A stretch of DNA of 64,000 nt from Dromaius novaehollandiae (Eukaryota > Chordata > Aves > Casuariiformes > Dromaiidae): NCBI RefSeq assembly GCF_036370855.1, contig NC_088132.1, positions 64,766,841 to 64,830,840 on the forward strand, given 5' to 3'. Each line of letters starts with the position of its first letter. Positions within the stretch are counted from its first letter, which is position 1. Under the pieces are notes generated by a model. It worked only from the letters and a program-made list of their open reading frames with translations. It was not told where the DNA came from and searched no databases. Both the position numbers and the translations under genes were made by a program. Positions 12,701 through 27,700 of the stretch are shown one piece after another.

Positions 12701-15700
12701 TAAAGACATTTGCTTGCATAAAGATTATGGAATTTTAGTACCAGTACTTTCAGATAGACATTTCTGGCATATAACAACAAGGTATGCTAAAAGCTATAAA
12801 AATAATTATCTTCAGATAACAGATTGTCACAATGCTGTTGAAAGCTTTGAGGTTTGATGTATACTTACTCAATTCTTTTCCACCTTCAGGTTTATAAAAT
12901 ATTGTATAGTTACTGATAAAGCCATTTCGTTTATCCTTTGAAATTTCCTTCCATTTAATTGTAATTTCATTTTTGCCTGGAATGCCTGTGTCAGCCACAG
13001 GTCCTTCTGATGGTTCTACACAGAAGTATTATAAATCAGAAAAAAAAAAACAAGCAAGTCTAAGTGTCACAATTTTATCCATCTGCATTACTTTGCACAT
13101 ACCAGTAGCATTAGCTGCTGTAATTGTATGTCTTAACAGTGCTCCAATAGAGTCCCTAACTTTCCTCACCCTCTCTAACGTGATTACTTCTGGTAGCACC
13201 TCCCAGCTTCTATTTTGGTAACTGCATTTGAGGACCTTCAGATAACTAAAAGTCTCTATCCTCAAAACATCACAGAGAAGTTGAGAGGTAAAATATCTTT
13301 TAATACTCTCACAGGTCTCTATTAGCAGGAAAGCATTTAAAAGCAAGTTCTAGCTATGCTTGTAAAAATAATTACTCACTGTATACGCCATTACCATCTC
13401 CTAGTAATTCACGCTGTTTAATGCTGCACAGACCCATACATATATGCACACACAAATTAAAATTTTTACCTGAAATCTTAAGCTTATTTGTGAACTAGAG
13501 TCTTACAGCTAGCTGTATAAAGTCAGTGAATTGACATTACATTTCTACAAATAATGAACCCTTCCCTCCTTGCAAAAAACATTTTCATCCACAGTTTCTG
13601 TCCAACTCAAAGCTCCATGGGCTTTTTACGATTTTTAAGATGCAGGATTGCACATATTCTCTTGTATTATAAAATTTAAGAAAAGCAAGCATTTCCATTT
13701 TACTCTGTGAGCAGATTTCCTCATGTATTAGTAACAAATATGGCACAACTAACTCAGTCATTATATCTAAATCACTAAAATCAAATCTAATTATATATCT
13801 AAACATAGATGCAAAGTTTAAGAGATTATCAGTTTAAAAAAATTATAAGTTTGTGCCAACATCCATAACAAATGCTTTATAAACAGTATGCAAACTTTAC
13901 AAACGAGTAGATTCAAACAACACTGTACTTGTATCAAGACGTGTGTTTTCTTTACTAAAAAATACCATAGAGTTGGTTTATGAACAGAAATCAGGAAGCC
14001 TGGCTCCTGCGTTATTTAAATCATCTCTCTCTCCTTCAGTAATGTGAGTACCAAGTTGCTCAAAGATTATGCACCTTAACAGATCCACAACGCAGCTTTC
14101 ACAGCATTAATAGTTGTAAATACGTACTTTTTTCTTGAACATAAGTTTGCATGGAATATGGAGCTCCTACTTTATTTCCATAGAGAGGATACACTGAGAT
14201 GTTATAGCATATAAATGGTTTAAAGGTTTCTGTAAAGAAAAAAAAGATATTTACTTAATTTCTGCATAAAATTCATACAACAAAAGTAAAAAAAAAAAAT
14301 CCTGCAATTTCTTGCTAGCTGGAGATGGAATTCTAAATATGTTCTGCTCCATACTTGTATTTTCTTCAGCTTTTTAATAAACAGTATATATTTATCTTAA
14401 ATGTTCATTACTACGTTTAACACAATGAACTATTTGATAGTATTCCTAAGAGTGCTTGGATTCTGACTCATTTTTCACTAGAAATACTTCAAATAAGTAA
14501 TTATACTTCAACCTTATGTAGCTTCTATGCAGGAAGCTACCTACTCATCTCTCACAGTGTGAAGTTTTGGAGACAGTTTTTATTTTCAAAAATCCAGTAT
14601 CCAGTGATACATCAGTGGATATCTTTGATTATCACATCATCTTTAGGTTTTTTTTTTTTACCTCTGCAGAGGAGAGTTTACGTGAATCATAGAAACAGTT
14701 TAAAAGGCACAAGGGAGCTCTGATTCTTAACCTCATGTTGAGGTTCCAGTTATGCAAACTGCAGATCTACTTCTAACCAACTTGACTCAAAAGTACAATT
14801 CTACAAACAAAATCTCTGCACTGGAATTTTATGTATTTCAAGACATAGTTCTGGAAATGATATTTCAAACTCTGAATGATCTGGCAGCCCAGCACTTCAG
14901 GAGTGCACTCCTCCCTGCTTACAAGGAACTCTTCAGCTCAGGAAGGCCACATCTGCGTCCTCACATCCAGCGGGGTGAAGCCAGTGTGAAGGGTTTCCTA
15001 AGCCTTTCCTTCCTCAAGGTCTGCAGCTTGTTCGGCTGCTATAGACAGACCCCTGCACTATGTCAGCTCTTGGCTGCTTTTCCATTCCTTACACGTATTA
15101 CAGTTCAGCACAGATAATGATGGTCCACGTGTTGCTCCAAAATTCCACAAAGAAACGCTGGAAACAGGCCTGAGCAACTGTAAGTCACCTTGAAGCATCA
15201 AGTCCAACTTATGTTCAGGGTAAACAAAGATCTGTCCCCATCATGCTTAGCAGCAAGGAATTTTAAATGAGTGTCTATAAATAGCATTTTATTCCTCACA
15301 GCAACTTGCTGGAATAGCACAGAGCAATTTTCAGAATAAGACTCCAGACTTATCCATCTTATTTCAAAACATTATTTCAAGCAGATTTTTGTTTTACTGC
15401 AACAGAAACACTACTCAAAGAAGTGTTGTCTAAGCCTATAAAACGAATTTCATAGGCAAGCTAGACTGTCGCCATGAACAAACCATATGCTCCTTTTCAC
15501 TATAGCAAATGCAGAGTACTTGTTTCCTGAAGACTGAAATTCATTTCCTTGATGTGCGATTCAGAAAGATCCTTACATGAACATGAGTGATCTTCAAATT
15601 TAATAAATTTAATTTCACCAATGGAGAACCAAACAAGAAATAATCCAAAATTCACTTTCTTATGTATATTAAACATTTTAACCATTGTTCCTATGTTCGT

Positions 15701-18700
15701 AAAATAAATAGCCAGATGTTTAAAGAAAAAGATGCATTTCTATTTTATTATCTAAAGACAACATGCAAGGGATATTCACATTGATATTAACATTCACAGT
15801 CTTCCCTTTGTACATACTTCTTGACCTCTACACACTGTTGTAAAATTAGATTTTTTTGTGGCAACTACGTGCACATAGCCAAATCATTACTATTTAGAAA
15901 ATTTTGCAATTAAAGTAAGCCTCAAAGAAAAAGATGAGCAGATCCTCACCTATTTGCCCATGCATCTTATGGCTACTCAAACATCTGAGAAACACTTTCG
16001 GTCATATATACAAATCTTACTAAGATATTTAACATGTCAAATTGACCAATTACTCCATTTATTTATTTCAAATGAACATTTCCCCTGAAATTCTCTTTAA
16101 GATTTCATGTTCTAACACACATGAAGACGCATGTTCTTTCCCATCTTTGCATTCAGTTTTTTGGTTCTAGATCTCTCTGCTAAAATAGCATGCATCTGTC
16201 AGGCCTCCCTACTTGAAATTTCATGTCAGAAAAATCAAGCCACATAAGTGCTTGAACATGAAATCTGTTGCCTAATCTTATATGGGAACAAATACCATCT
16301 TGCATGGTATGTGAAAATTTGAGGCAGTTAAAATTGCTATTAAATTACACACAGATTTCAATAAAACACTTAATACTGTTGTTTTTAAAATGTTGTAAGA
16401 AAAGCTGCAAGAGTTCAAATCCTTTAATATTAAATTTATGCATCTTTCAAATGTCAATTTTATTATGTTTTATGTGCATAATAGATACAATTTACAGTAT
16501 GGTGTTCTGGATCAGGATCAAAGGGGATCTGAAAGGCCATATAAAGGAGATGCCCAATTCCTGTTAGCTTTATCTAGAAGCCAGTAGAAGTTAGGTATCT
16601 TAATCCCCTTTACTCTATTAAACACATACGTTAAGTATGAAACTGATCAATCTGACCAAAAGTAGAGAAATAATGCTAACTTTATTTTCAAAATCAGCTT
16701 CTTGTGGCTTCATTGTTGTTTCTGCTTTCCAGTCTACATATAAATACATGCACATCTGTACATTGTCACAGCTGTAATGGGTAAATTAACGTACTCTTGT
16801 TAGTTCTCCAGTTTGTAGAATTTGATATATATAGCCATGATCTACAAAAAGGATCCATCTCCAGGTCCTCATACCACTCAACAACATATCTGGTTACTTC
16901 TGATCTGGAGGCCATCCATTCCACAACCACTTCTTCATTTGCTGTAAAGGTCCTCGCTGCCTCAATAATCTGAGCAGCTAAAAATTTAACAGAAAACGTT
17001 ACAAATTTAATCCGAGTAAAAACTGCAGTAAGAAAACAATTCAGTGATAGCAAACAGATTGTTTCATGAGAAGCGCATAAGAATCTGCCAAGATAAAAAA
17101 GTGGAGATTGTAAAACACTGCTTCATTTATATGTACATGAACGTTTATGTGGTCAAACTTGCAACCAAAAAAGGGGTAGGGGAGGGGAAGGACAGGGAAA
17201 AATTAATGAGATAATACACAAGGAGATTTACACATACAGAATCAAAGATAAGTCTCTCTCTCATGATGCACTTTACACTTTGCTGGTTGCAAATAGTGTA
17301 GATACAGAAAATTTGACTGGAACTTCAGAAAGAAATACAAAATCAGTAAATCAGACCAGCAAGTTCAGAGACAGTTAAGCAAAAGGGAACTGTCAAGCTG
17401 CAGAACAGAGGTACTGTAAGCCTGAGTTAAAACTCAACCTGGCAAAGCACTGGAAAAAAAGATTAGTGTAGGAAAAAAAAAAAGTCACAATATGGAAAGA
17501 GACGGGAAGACTCTTACTGTGGGATAGAGGGGGGATAGAGAGGTAGTCTGCAACCTCCAGGACAAGATGCGGTCATGTCTACGTATCTAATTTTCTGATC
17601 AGATTGGAATGTGACTGAGCAATCCCAGAGGGCCACTTGCACTTTTTTTTCCATGAAAAAGCTCATGTAGAAGTGATTCAGTGTGTCAAACGTAACCTCC
17701 CTTCTGGAGTGTGGCTAGGCAGCAGACTGTTGCAATACAAGTTTAACAGAGATACCAGAATTAAACTAAGAGCCAAAGAATACAACTAATGTGCTACGGG
17801 AGACCAGCTTCCTGTCCCTGACAGTGGGCAGAACTGGGTATATTTCGGGAACACATATGAGAACAGAAAAAATGTTTCTCTCAGCTGCCGTTAATACATC
17901 TTAAGGACTTCTGTTAAACACATCTTTGTTTATGTGACATTGATTAACACACTGTAAAAATATCCTGTGGTAACAAATTTCATGAGTTGGTAGATAGGTG
18001 AAACAGAATTGGTTGGGACTATATCTGGGAGGTCCAAGATTAAAATATATAAATAAATAATAGAAATCCTAATAACATTGTTAGCTCTCTCATGTGCTAA
18101 AGCAAGGGTCCCAACAGTAATCGTCTATAAAGGAAGTACCATATCCGATAACAAAATATGACAACCAGAAAGATAACATTATACCAGTAACTTTAATTTC
18201 TTTTCCGTTGTGAAGCATGCTATTCAGTTTAGTCTCCGCAACTTTGAATGGATTAAATAAAGCAGAGAGACTTGATGTTTCCCCACTGCCAGAACAGTAA
18301 TGGACTACACGTTTCTGTACAGCCTCTCGTATTTATAGATCTAAGACAAAAAAAATCCATAGCAGAATTTTGCTTCCACTACGACTGCACTTAAGCAAAT
18401 GTCAAAAAGATCATTTGACATAATGAGAAAAATATATCGCAATATTCAGAAATCTTACTTTTTTCATCAGTAGATGGAATCCTCAAAGTAGCTTCAGGAG
18501 AATCTCCAGCAGAATTATAGGCAATAACAGATATTATATACGCCTCATCATTTAAAAGTAAAGTAATTTTCTTATTAGTAGTGATGTTCATCATCATAAG
18601 AGAAGCATTGTTTTCTGGAAAATACTGTATTCTGTAGCCTAGAATTCTCCCAGGTGGTGGAAAGTGATTTAATAGCTATTTAAAAAAATATATTCAGTAA

Positions 18701-21700
18701 TAAGTGTTTCACAGTGTCATTTATATAGTCAAAAGTATATTACTGTATTCAGACATTTTATCTCTAATAAAAAACTACACAACTATGAAGATAATTGAGA
18801 GGGAGGAGAATGTTTGGGTTTTTGAATGCAAACATACTCTAATTCACAATAAGCTCATCACTTTGCTACTCAATATAGATTCAACAGAACATCTCACTAC
18901 TTCATAATAGCAGTTCTGTAAACAATTAGAAAGCATGTTTTTACTTCCATCGTGTCACTGATGCTACATCTTGAATACTTTTTAGTGCTACATTGTGCTC
19001 TAAGAATAATTTTATCACAAGAGAGTAAAAACCTCTTAAAAACTTCTAATAAAATAACAAGTGATCTAACATAACACTTCCTGAAGAGACCAGGAAATTT
19101 CTTCAGAAGTTACACTTCTGCATTAGTTACTTAAGATATAACTTCAACATAAGACCAGACGTCTTTTTCAGTAATTTCAGTACATAAATGTCCAGGTCAA
19201 ACCAGTATGATTACAGTATATTTATAAAAGCAAAGTACTCTCCTTCAGTCACATCTTCAGAACAGTGAGCTGCAACAATTCCATTAAAGGAGAAGTTTAA
19301 AAGTCAAATAGTGAGATTTGAAACACAAAAAGCCTATGGTTACGCTGCTAGAAAACTGAAGAGAGTTAAAACACAGCTTTGGTAAACTGTATTACTTAAG
19401 AGCAGTTGTAAGGATTTTCAATCAGATTTTTCCAGATTTTTTTTTTTTCTGGACACACTTAGACCTGCCCCTTCCACACTGGTTACTAAGCTGTACTCAT
19501 CTACTGCTCAGCCAACAAAAAACTTTTCATTTTTCCTTTAGTTCAGTGATGTCCTTTTTTGGTGACGGCAAGACCTAAATGTTTCAGACTTGCTTTTATG
19601 TCCTACAACACAAATTTTCAAATGCAACATCTACTGCAAGATACCACTGTGACCATCAAATCACAAAAAGTATATATACCTTCCACATAAGATGTACAGA
19701 TCTATTTCCAGCTGAGCATGAAGATTCAATTACCCTCCACAAATCCACTTTTTCTGAGGGAGCTATTTAAAGACAAAAAAAGCCCTTGAAATTTCTTTAA
19801 TATTACAAAGATAGGGTAGTATGGTAAAAACAAAAGGCTTCAAAAATACAGTCTGAGAGCAATTTACAAGTCTTTCCTTGTATTTGTGATGTGGTGCTCT
19901 TTTCCCTTTAAGCATTTCCCTTGTAGCTTCCTTGTCCTTCTCAAAACTTTCCTGTCCTTCACTTTTCTTTTGCTCAGATTTTAGACACCGTGTTATACTC
20001 AAAAACCATTTATTCCATCTCTTTCCTGATTGCCATTTTTTACCACAGACATTTTAGATTATTAAATTCTAAGGGCGAAGACACTATCTTCTTACATTTA
20101 TGTGCTATGTACTATACATTGACAGCACTGTATAAAATAATCTTAACTTGTTGATTCTAGAATATGTAGCAGACTAATATCTTGGTTCATTTTGAGATAA
20201 ACTACTAGAAAGAGGAGTTGAGAAACAGTTTCAACACATATACAGATATATATTTGTGTGTATATGTATATATGTGCTTTATAAGCAATGTTTGATTTAC
20301 CTAATATTTTCAAATTATCAATGTTCTAGTCATTTACTCTTTGAATGTTTTAGTATTCTAGACATTAAAGATTTTCCTCTAAACCTGCGAACTTTATCTA
20401 GTATAGAAATAACAGGAAAAAGATGACATTTCCTTCTGCTTTATTTTGTTAAGTTCTAGAGGAGATTTCCTAGTCTCGTTTTTTTTTTTTAACTGGCAAT
20501 TTAATTTCTCTACTTAAATTTTACTACACACACTAGCCTCACGCACTTTTGCTACAATACTATTTAGCATGTGTTTATTCTCCATCTACATTCTCATTTT
20601 TTCCTGTATTCCTTTCTATTCATCCTTTTTCCTTAGCCCTACATTTTTTTGTATTTAAATTTCCTTCAAATTCTCCTCCACTCATTGCTCTTTCCTTCCT
20701 TTCAGTTTTCCCTCTTCTATATTTAAACCGAGAGCAAATGTGTATTTTTTTAAAAAGAAAACTCTAAATTCAATAGACTGATAATATGCCGAAAATAAAG
20801 TGTTTTCTGTTATTAAATCCTAAAATCCCAAAGTATATCCAAAGAAAAATACACTGTAAATTTTTAGTCTACCTTTCTCTTCTGTGCTTGCCATTTTCTC
20901 TCTACTCCATTCACTCCAGAATTTTGATTCAACACTGATACACTGAATGGCAACTGCATACTCTGTGGAATCCCACAGACCTGTGAGATTAAGTGATGCT
21001 ATTTTCTCTCCAGAAGTCAGGGTGACAGGAACAGTTTCCTACAAGCAAATATATGAACAAAAATCACTGTAAAAAGAAGATGCAGTAGATAGTTGACTTA
21101 ATGTAAAAACAAAAAAAAACCAAAAAAGCAAAAAAAACCATTCAACAACTTCAAAGGATACACCTTTCATGTTTCCCATCTCACTTCTCTGAAACTTGAA
21201 ACTGCTTGTTCTGTATTTCATTTTTCCCGTATACCATCCTCTTTCTTCCTTTAAAACTCTCAGCTTTGAGAAACTTGAGCCTGAACTAGGTCAGGGCTGA
21301 CTGACCTGTGGTTTGAACCACGTGCTGCTCACAAGCAGTTCGAGAGCAGGTGAGCTGGTGCAGAAGGTGCTGGATAACTGTAATTCCAAGGGTTGGGAAG
21401 CAAATGGGTATTGCTAAAGGCGGTATCATCATATTGCCCTGGATACAGCTCCATATCACAGCAGTGGCATGCCTTGGCAAGCAGCGATCACCTGCAGCTT
21501 GTGAACCAGGAGGTACTTCTGTTTTTTCCTGAGATACAGGGTATTGTAGCTCTTAGCCATGTAACAATGTGGCTGTAGGCAACCCCAAGGTTCATCAACT
21601 TACAATTAAAATGTACAGATCAAGGAAAATATAGGAAGTTCTGGTACTACAAAAAAAATCCTGGAGTATGTATTCTTTCAGCTGTGAAGGAAGACAAGAG

Positions 21701-24700
21701 TATGAGGAAATAACTAATGCAGTACCTTCCTCAAAGAGCAATGATGAAGTAATGTCCTCATCTTAAAACATCATCCATTCAAAAAAAATCTCTGATGGAA
21801 AGTCAGAAACTAGATGGTCGTTCCAAAACAAAAGGTGAAAGAAGACATGAAACGTAGCAAGGTTGATGCCAATACAAACAATAGGAACTAGAAAGATTTT
21901 AAGTGTTCATACACAGAAAGGCTGGCATAATCCCTACACCAACACTAGTGTCTTCTCCAAACTGCAAAAATTACTCAATTACCCACCCTCTCTTCCCCTG
22001 CACATTTCAAAAAACTGAAAAGATACATGCTAAAATAAAATTTAAGCTAGCTAAACTCTCCAATGTCAAAGGTAATTCTTAGAACAAGGGAGATTCCATT
22101 CTTGGGAGCAAAATTCGAGCAGTAGCGTAATGCTGGCGCACAACAGAACCACACACCTGTGATGGAGCACTGGTCTTACCAACTGAGCCTTCCACTGAAA
22201 AGCGCACCAGACTAACAGTGCGATAAGCAGACAGCCTTTAGACATACTGCTCCTTTAAAAAGCGGTATGGGAACTGCACTGCCTAATGAAATAGCCCTCA
22301 ACCTCTGAAAATTTTAGTCCATTCTGATCTCAAGAAACTCGCTGTCAAAAATAGAAAAATGGACCTATGAGGATGAATTTTGGGAACTAAAACACTGGTA
22401 AGTAGCCAACCTATAATAAAGGGGGCTTTAGACCTGACATCAATTTCCTGCAGAACTTGACATGGAATTGCACAGACAGTGTGTATCTTTAAGTTACTTG
22501 ACAAAAGGCTGTAAACAATATTTAATTATAATTAGAAACTAAGTATATGCAAGTAGAAAAACAGGTAATCCAGTTTTCACAGTCCACAAACTATTTAGAT
22601 TCTTTTGACAAACAGTCTTAAAAGGTCAGGAAAACAGTCATTTGCTCAAACAGGTTTTGCATATCTGTGCTCAGAGACAGAAAAACAGCTCCTATATCAA
22701 GATGATTATTTGAGGCTGTTGTCTTTGGCCATTGCCATTGGCTTGGCAAAGGATAAAACTACGAACTATGCTTGCCCAATCTCCTACAGAACTAAACTCA
22801 CTGAAACTGTGTCCTTCCTGACCCTTGTTAATAGTTTTTCTCTAGGAGGTCTGTGGGAAAAAAAAGCAGAAATCCTGAGGAAGATGGTTGTAAATTGTGT
22901 AATTTGATAATGAAAAAGTAGACAGGTGATTTCTTATGCAAGTGGTAACAAAACAGACAAAACAAGATAATGCTGTGACTTGGCAAAAAACGCGAACATT
23001 TTCAATGTTCAAGAAGGATCCCATATGCACGTAAGCATCACAAGGACAACGGTGTCTTGACTCCAAAGGGAGGGACATCTTGAAGTGATCTTTTAAATAA
23101 CTATGAGTTCAGTCTCTGATATCCAGGGCAGACTAAAGCCATCCTGCCCATCAGGTCATCGAGGATATTAAATCTTGAATCCAACAACAAATGTCTTATA
23201 TCTACAGTAAAGAAACTGAGCCATGAGAACATGAAAAGGAAGCTAATTAGAAACAGTTTTAGAAGCAGGAACTTCTTCAAAGTCCTGAATACGACCAGTT
23301 ACCATGATGAATTTTTCTTCTCTCCCAGAATTAAAAGTTTAATGTGCAAAATACTGAGGTGAAGAATGACATTTAAGCTTAATGAGCTTAGAAAAAGCCA
23401 AACCACCTGACTCATTCTTAAGTTTGGAAGAGGAAACAATAAGACTGCAAACGAAATTGCTTCCATAGTGAGAAGCATCAGAATAGACCATTTAGATGGA
23501 ACTAAAGCAGCAAAAGACTAAACAACATTATGTTTCTAGTAGGCACTTTAAGTGTCAGGAAGACTCAGGAAGAATAACTTCCCTTATTTTCTATATTACA
23601 AAATTAATACTTTAATTCATTGAAAATTAGTGTACAATTATTCTTATAACTATTGTGGTTGAGAGTCAATACTGTTTTCATCACCACAACGTAACATGAA
23701 AATTCAAGTATTTTGACTGATTCTCTGTGTAACAGGTGAGCCCTGAAGCTTTTACAGAAATGTTCGTAAGTATGGTATGTACCAAAATAGACATGGACCA
23801 AAAGGAAGTGATCAATTCATCCTAGACAATGAAACAATAATCGTAAGATCGTATATACCTAATTACCATCCACTAAAATAACTGGATTTTATCATTAGTT
23901 CCAATTACTTCTTTCCTTTTTCTCGTTAGCATTTTATAACATTAAGAAAGTTAGTCACAAACAAGCTAACATTAGGAAAAAGAAACTGTGCAGCTTACCG
24001 AAGAGTTCGAATACAAGTTCCTGTATCGAACCCGGCAGTTTAAGTCTTGAGAAGGTATAATCTTCTCAGGTTTTTTCCAGGTTACTGCGAGCAACTGCTT
24101 TACACCAGCAATTTTTTTTACTGAAAGTATTTCAGGCGGAAATTTAAATTTCTCTAGAATGGAGAAAGAAGAGTATTAACATGAAAAAGAAAGCTTTATA
24201 TGAAAGTTTAGAATTACTTGGCCTATACAGATTCCAAGAAGGAATATACTATCCATATAATGTATCTTTTATCATACACATAATGGTGCATTTTATAGAA
24301 ACTAAATCTACATATGGGAAGTTATTTATAAGAGACACTACACACAACTAAGTTAATGCTAACAAACTCAAACAGATGTGCACATTTCTTTCATCCATAT
24401 AGGTCTTGAAGAATACTACCAAAGTCTCTTCTCAGGGAAATCAGCAAGAAAAAGAACAAGTTGGAGCTGGGATACTTAACAGGCTTGAATGCAAGGAGTA
24501 AAGGAGCATAAGGCTGAAGAACTGTTAGAGTGCTGCAGCAAAAAGACTCAACTAAAGGGGTTGTCTTTGCTTCTTGTTCGCACCAAGTGTCAGATAACGG
24601 ACTCTTCTTTAAAATTCTTTACCATAACCAAAATTCTACCCTGCATGATTATGTAGCGGTGCTGTACCATAGATATCTGTAAAACACTGAGTAGCTGGAT

Positions 24701-27700
24701 CTAACATATGGGGTCCAAGCAGAAGCACAATACTACTGTTATGCAGTTACATATGTTCCACACAGTATGGTTCAAGGAAAGCTTTCTAGCTTGGACTCAT
24801 CCTACTTTGAGCCTGAGCATCAACATTTCACATGAGCCAGCAAATCAAATAAAATTCCACAACCTATCACGTGCATTGAAAAAGACAGTACTACAGAGCT
24901 GTGCATTATGTAGGGAAGAATAACTATGTCGACCTTTTCCTACTCAGATCATAACCTTGGTAAACTACACCACAATCAACAGAGGAAAATGCAACACAGC
25001 ACAGAGGGAGAAGAGATAGATTAAAATATCAGTCCCAGGGACTGCAGGACAGGTGATTTGTTTTACATTTCTAACCAGAAAGTAAAATAGCAGAGTAAAT
25101 GATGGACAGATCCGGAGAAGCTACAGTATCATCTGTTCATTTACAGCCAGATTCTGCACTGATGTCCACTATCACTCAAAAATATGCAAGTACAGTCCAA
25201 GGCACCCCTTAGTCTGATAGAGTTTTAGCACATGGTCTTTACTGGTTAATAAAAAACCCCCCTAAGTTTACAACAGCTACTTCAGACATTAGCTAAAATA
25301 TTGTTGTAGTTGGATGCTCCATATTATGAATATGACCCACTATCATTTTTAATCACTTATCTGTAAGACCTTAGTAAGAACAATTTTCTCAAAATTGCTG
25401 CCTGTTCCAATCAGTTCAAAGAATAGTATATGGAAATGCAATCAATTATAATGTAATAAGAGACTTCCTTCACTTAGATATATAGAAGTATAATTTTGCC
25501 TAAACTGAAAGCATCCAAATTTTGATGAAATAAAAATTGAGAAGGATGAAATAGTTTGTTCAATTCTAAATAAGCTCAATTTCAGAGAGACAGTAATTTT
25601 AACTAACAATTAAAATTAGATGGCATTTCAAAGCTAAACCCCATTTCAAAAAAAAATAATTTCAAAACTATTATATTGAAAAAAATTGTTTCTGTAATTT
25701 TCTTCCAAATAAAAAAAACCTTTGATCACACAATTTATTTCAGCATCCTCAAAACGTACAAATGCTGTACTGGAGGGAGGCGGGGGGAACTAGGTAGAGT
25801 ACAATCAGGTCAACATGTAGTGTGTTTTATCCTCAGTTAACTTTTTTTTTAATTACCTATTTTTTCCAAAGCTATAGGAACACAATCTGATGATGCTTCA
25901 CCCAAAACATTTTCAGCTTTCACCTGAAAACAAAAAGAACTGCTATATGGGGTATTTGGGTAATAAAATGAACATGACTCAGTTTTGCTTTGGCAGCTGG
26001 AGCCAACCATATTTGGAATAGTCACACCTTGTTCTCTCATCCTACAAAAAATAAAGGAAAATAAAAGGAAGAGTTAGAAATCAGAGGATTTTCTTTGAAT
26101 AAATTTATTTGATTGTTAGGTTAGGGTTTAATTAGTAGTTATCTGTTTTGGGGGTTTCAAGACATTTTAACCAATAAACATCTCCTTTGATGACATTTTT
26201 GTGAAAACAAATACTGTTCCCAAAATGAACTGCTCCTACAGATCCATTGTACCGTATCTAAAACTGGTAAATAATACATATAAATATCCTGCACAGAGTC
26301 AGTTAGTCCTAACTGCAATTAGTGAGACAACTTCCAAGAAACACGAATGGGTACAAATGTCTCAACAGGGGATCTATGGCTTATTTTTTAAAATTAAAAT
26401 CTCAGAGCAGTGAAATCAGATTATGTATTTAAAAAGGAGGTCCTACATGCAATTAATATATATCTATGTATGTAGGTATGTAAAAAGATATAGCAAAAAG
26501 AAAAAACATAACCAGTTCATGAACACGGAAACACATCCCACATGGTAGAGCTACATGTTGACACTTCCATGTATCTTAAAAATGGAAAAAAAGAAGAGCC
26601 AAATTGTGCCAGTGCCAAACTATTACAAGAGACAGAAATCTGACAGATTTTCTGAAAGAACACACAGATAGAACACATTTCTGCCTTTTTTGGGGGGCTA
26701 AAAAAGCAGTTCCCTTGAAATAGTAAGTTTATCATTACAGAAGAAAATTTGTTCATATTTTGCATGCTAAGGGTAACCTTCTGTGACCCCTGTTTATTGG
26801 CCTTTTGACAGAACATGGCTAGCCCCTTGCAAGATGCAGCTAAATACCAAATATATTTTGGTGCCTGCACATGCAAATTACATAAATTTTTAAACATTTA
26901 CACAAACAATACAGATTAAGGCTTTGGCTTGCAATGGTTCTGCTTTAGAGTACAATATATAATGCATAATATGCTTCTAATAAGTAAAGTAACTTGAATA
27001 TTGCATTTCAAAGTAAAAAAATGTATACATTCAACAATATCCCTATGTGCAACACATTAGTACAAGCAATCATATTTGGTATGACCATGCAGCATAAAAG
27101 AGCCTTTGTTTTAAACAATTATCAGTTCAAAATCATTAGAGGAGGAAGTGATCTTTTTTAAATTCCCATACTAGATAGGGACAGATAGCAACAGAGCAAG
27201 TTTCCAGGTAACACTCCAACAAAGCACCTCCATTCTGACTTGGCAGCAGAATAACCTAAAAGATTATATCTGCACCTAGGTTCACTGAGCTTTTGATTTC
27301 ATTAGTAATGATATTTCAAGGGTACAACAGAATGTTACTTTTGATATAAATATTTGTCTATTGAACATTAGCTTGAAAACACTCACTTCTTTCATAAAGA
27401 GTACTAAAAAGGTATCAGATTGAAACTTCTTTCAATCATTACCAACCCAAAATTGAACTTAACCGACTGAGGACTGCCCTTGACTCTAAACTCTGTGGTG
27501 CTTCCAGGTTTTGCTCACACAGAAGCCAGGATATGAGGGAAGGGAGCTAACAGTCTTACCCCAATACCCCAGTTCCGATACATTCTATACTTACATTTTT
27601 CTATAAAGAGTATAGTTTGTTGTAAGATTCGTTTGTCTTCCTGAAGTCCAGCTACAAGCAAGTTCAACATTGAAGTAATAAATGCAGGAAATATTTCCTG

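Noticed and set aside
21286-21578. Cluster of overlapping 60-codon frames in the intron above the WSEWS exon
   Set aside because: No splice sites in agreeing phase and no resemblance to the receptor or to a repeat family I know; moderately GC-rich intron sequence.
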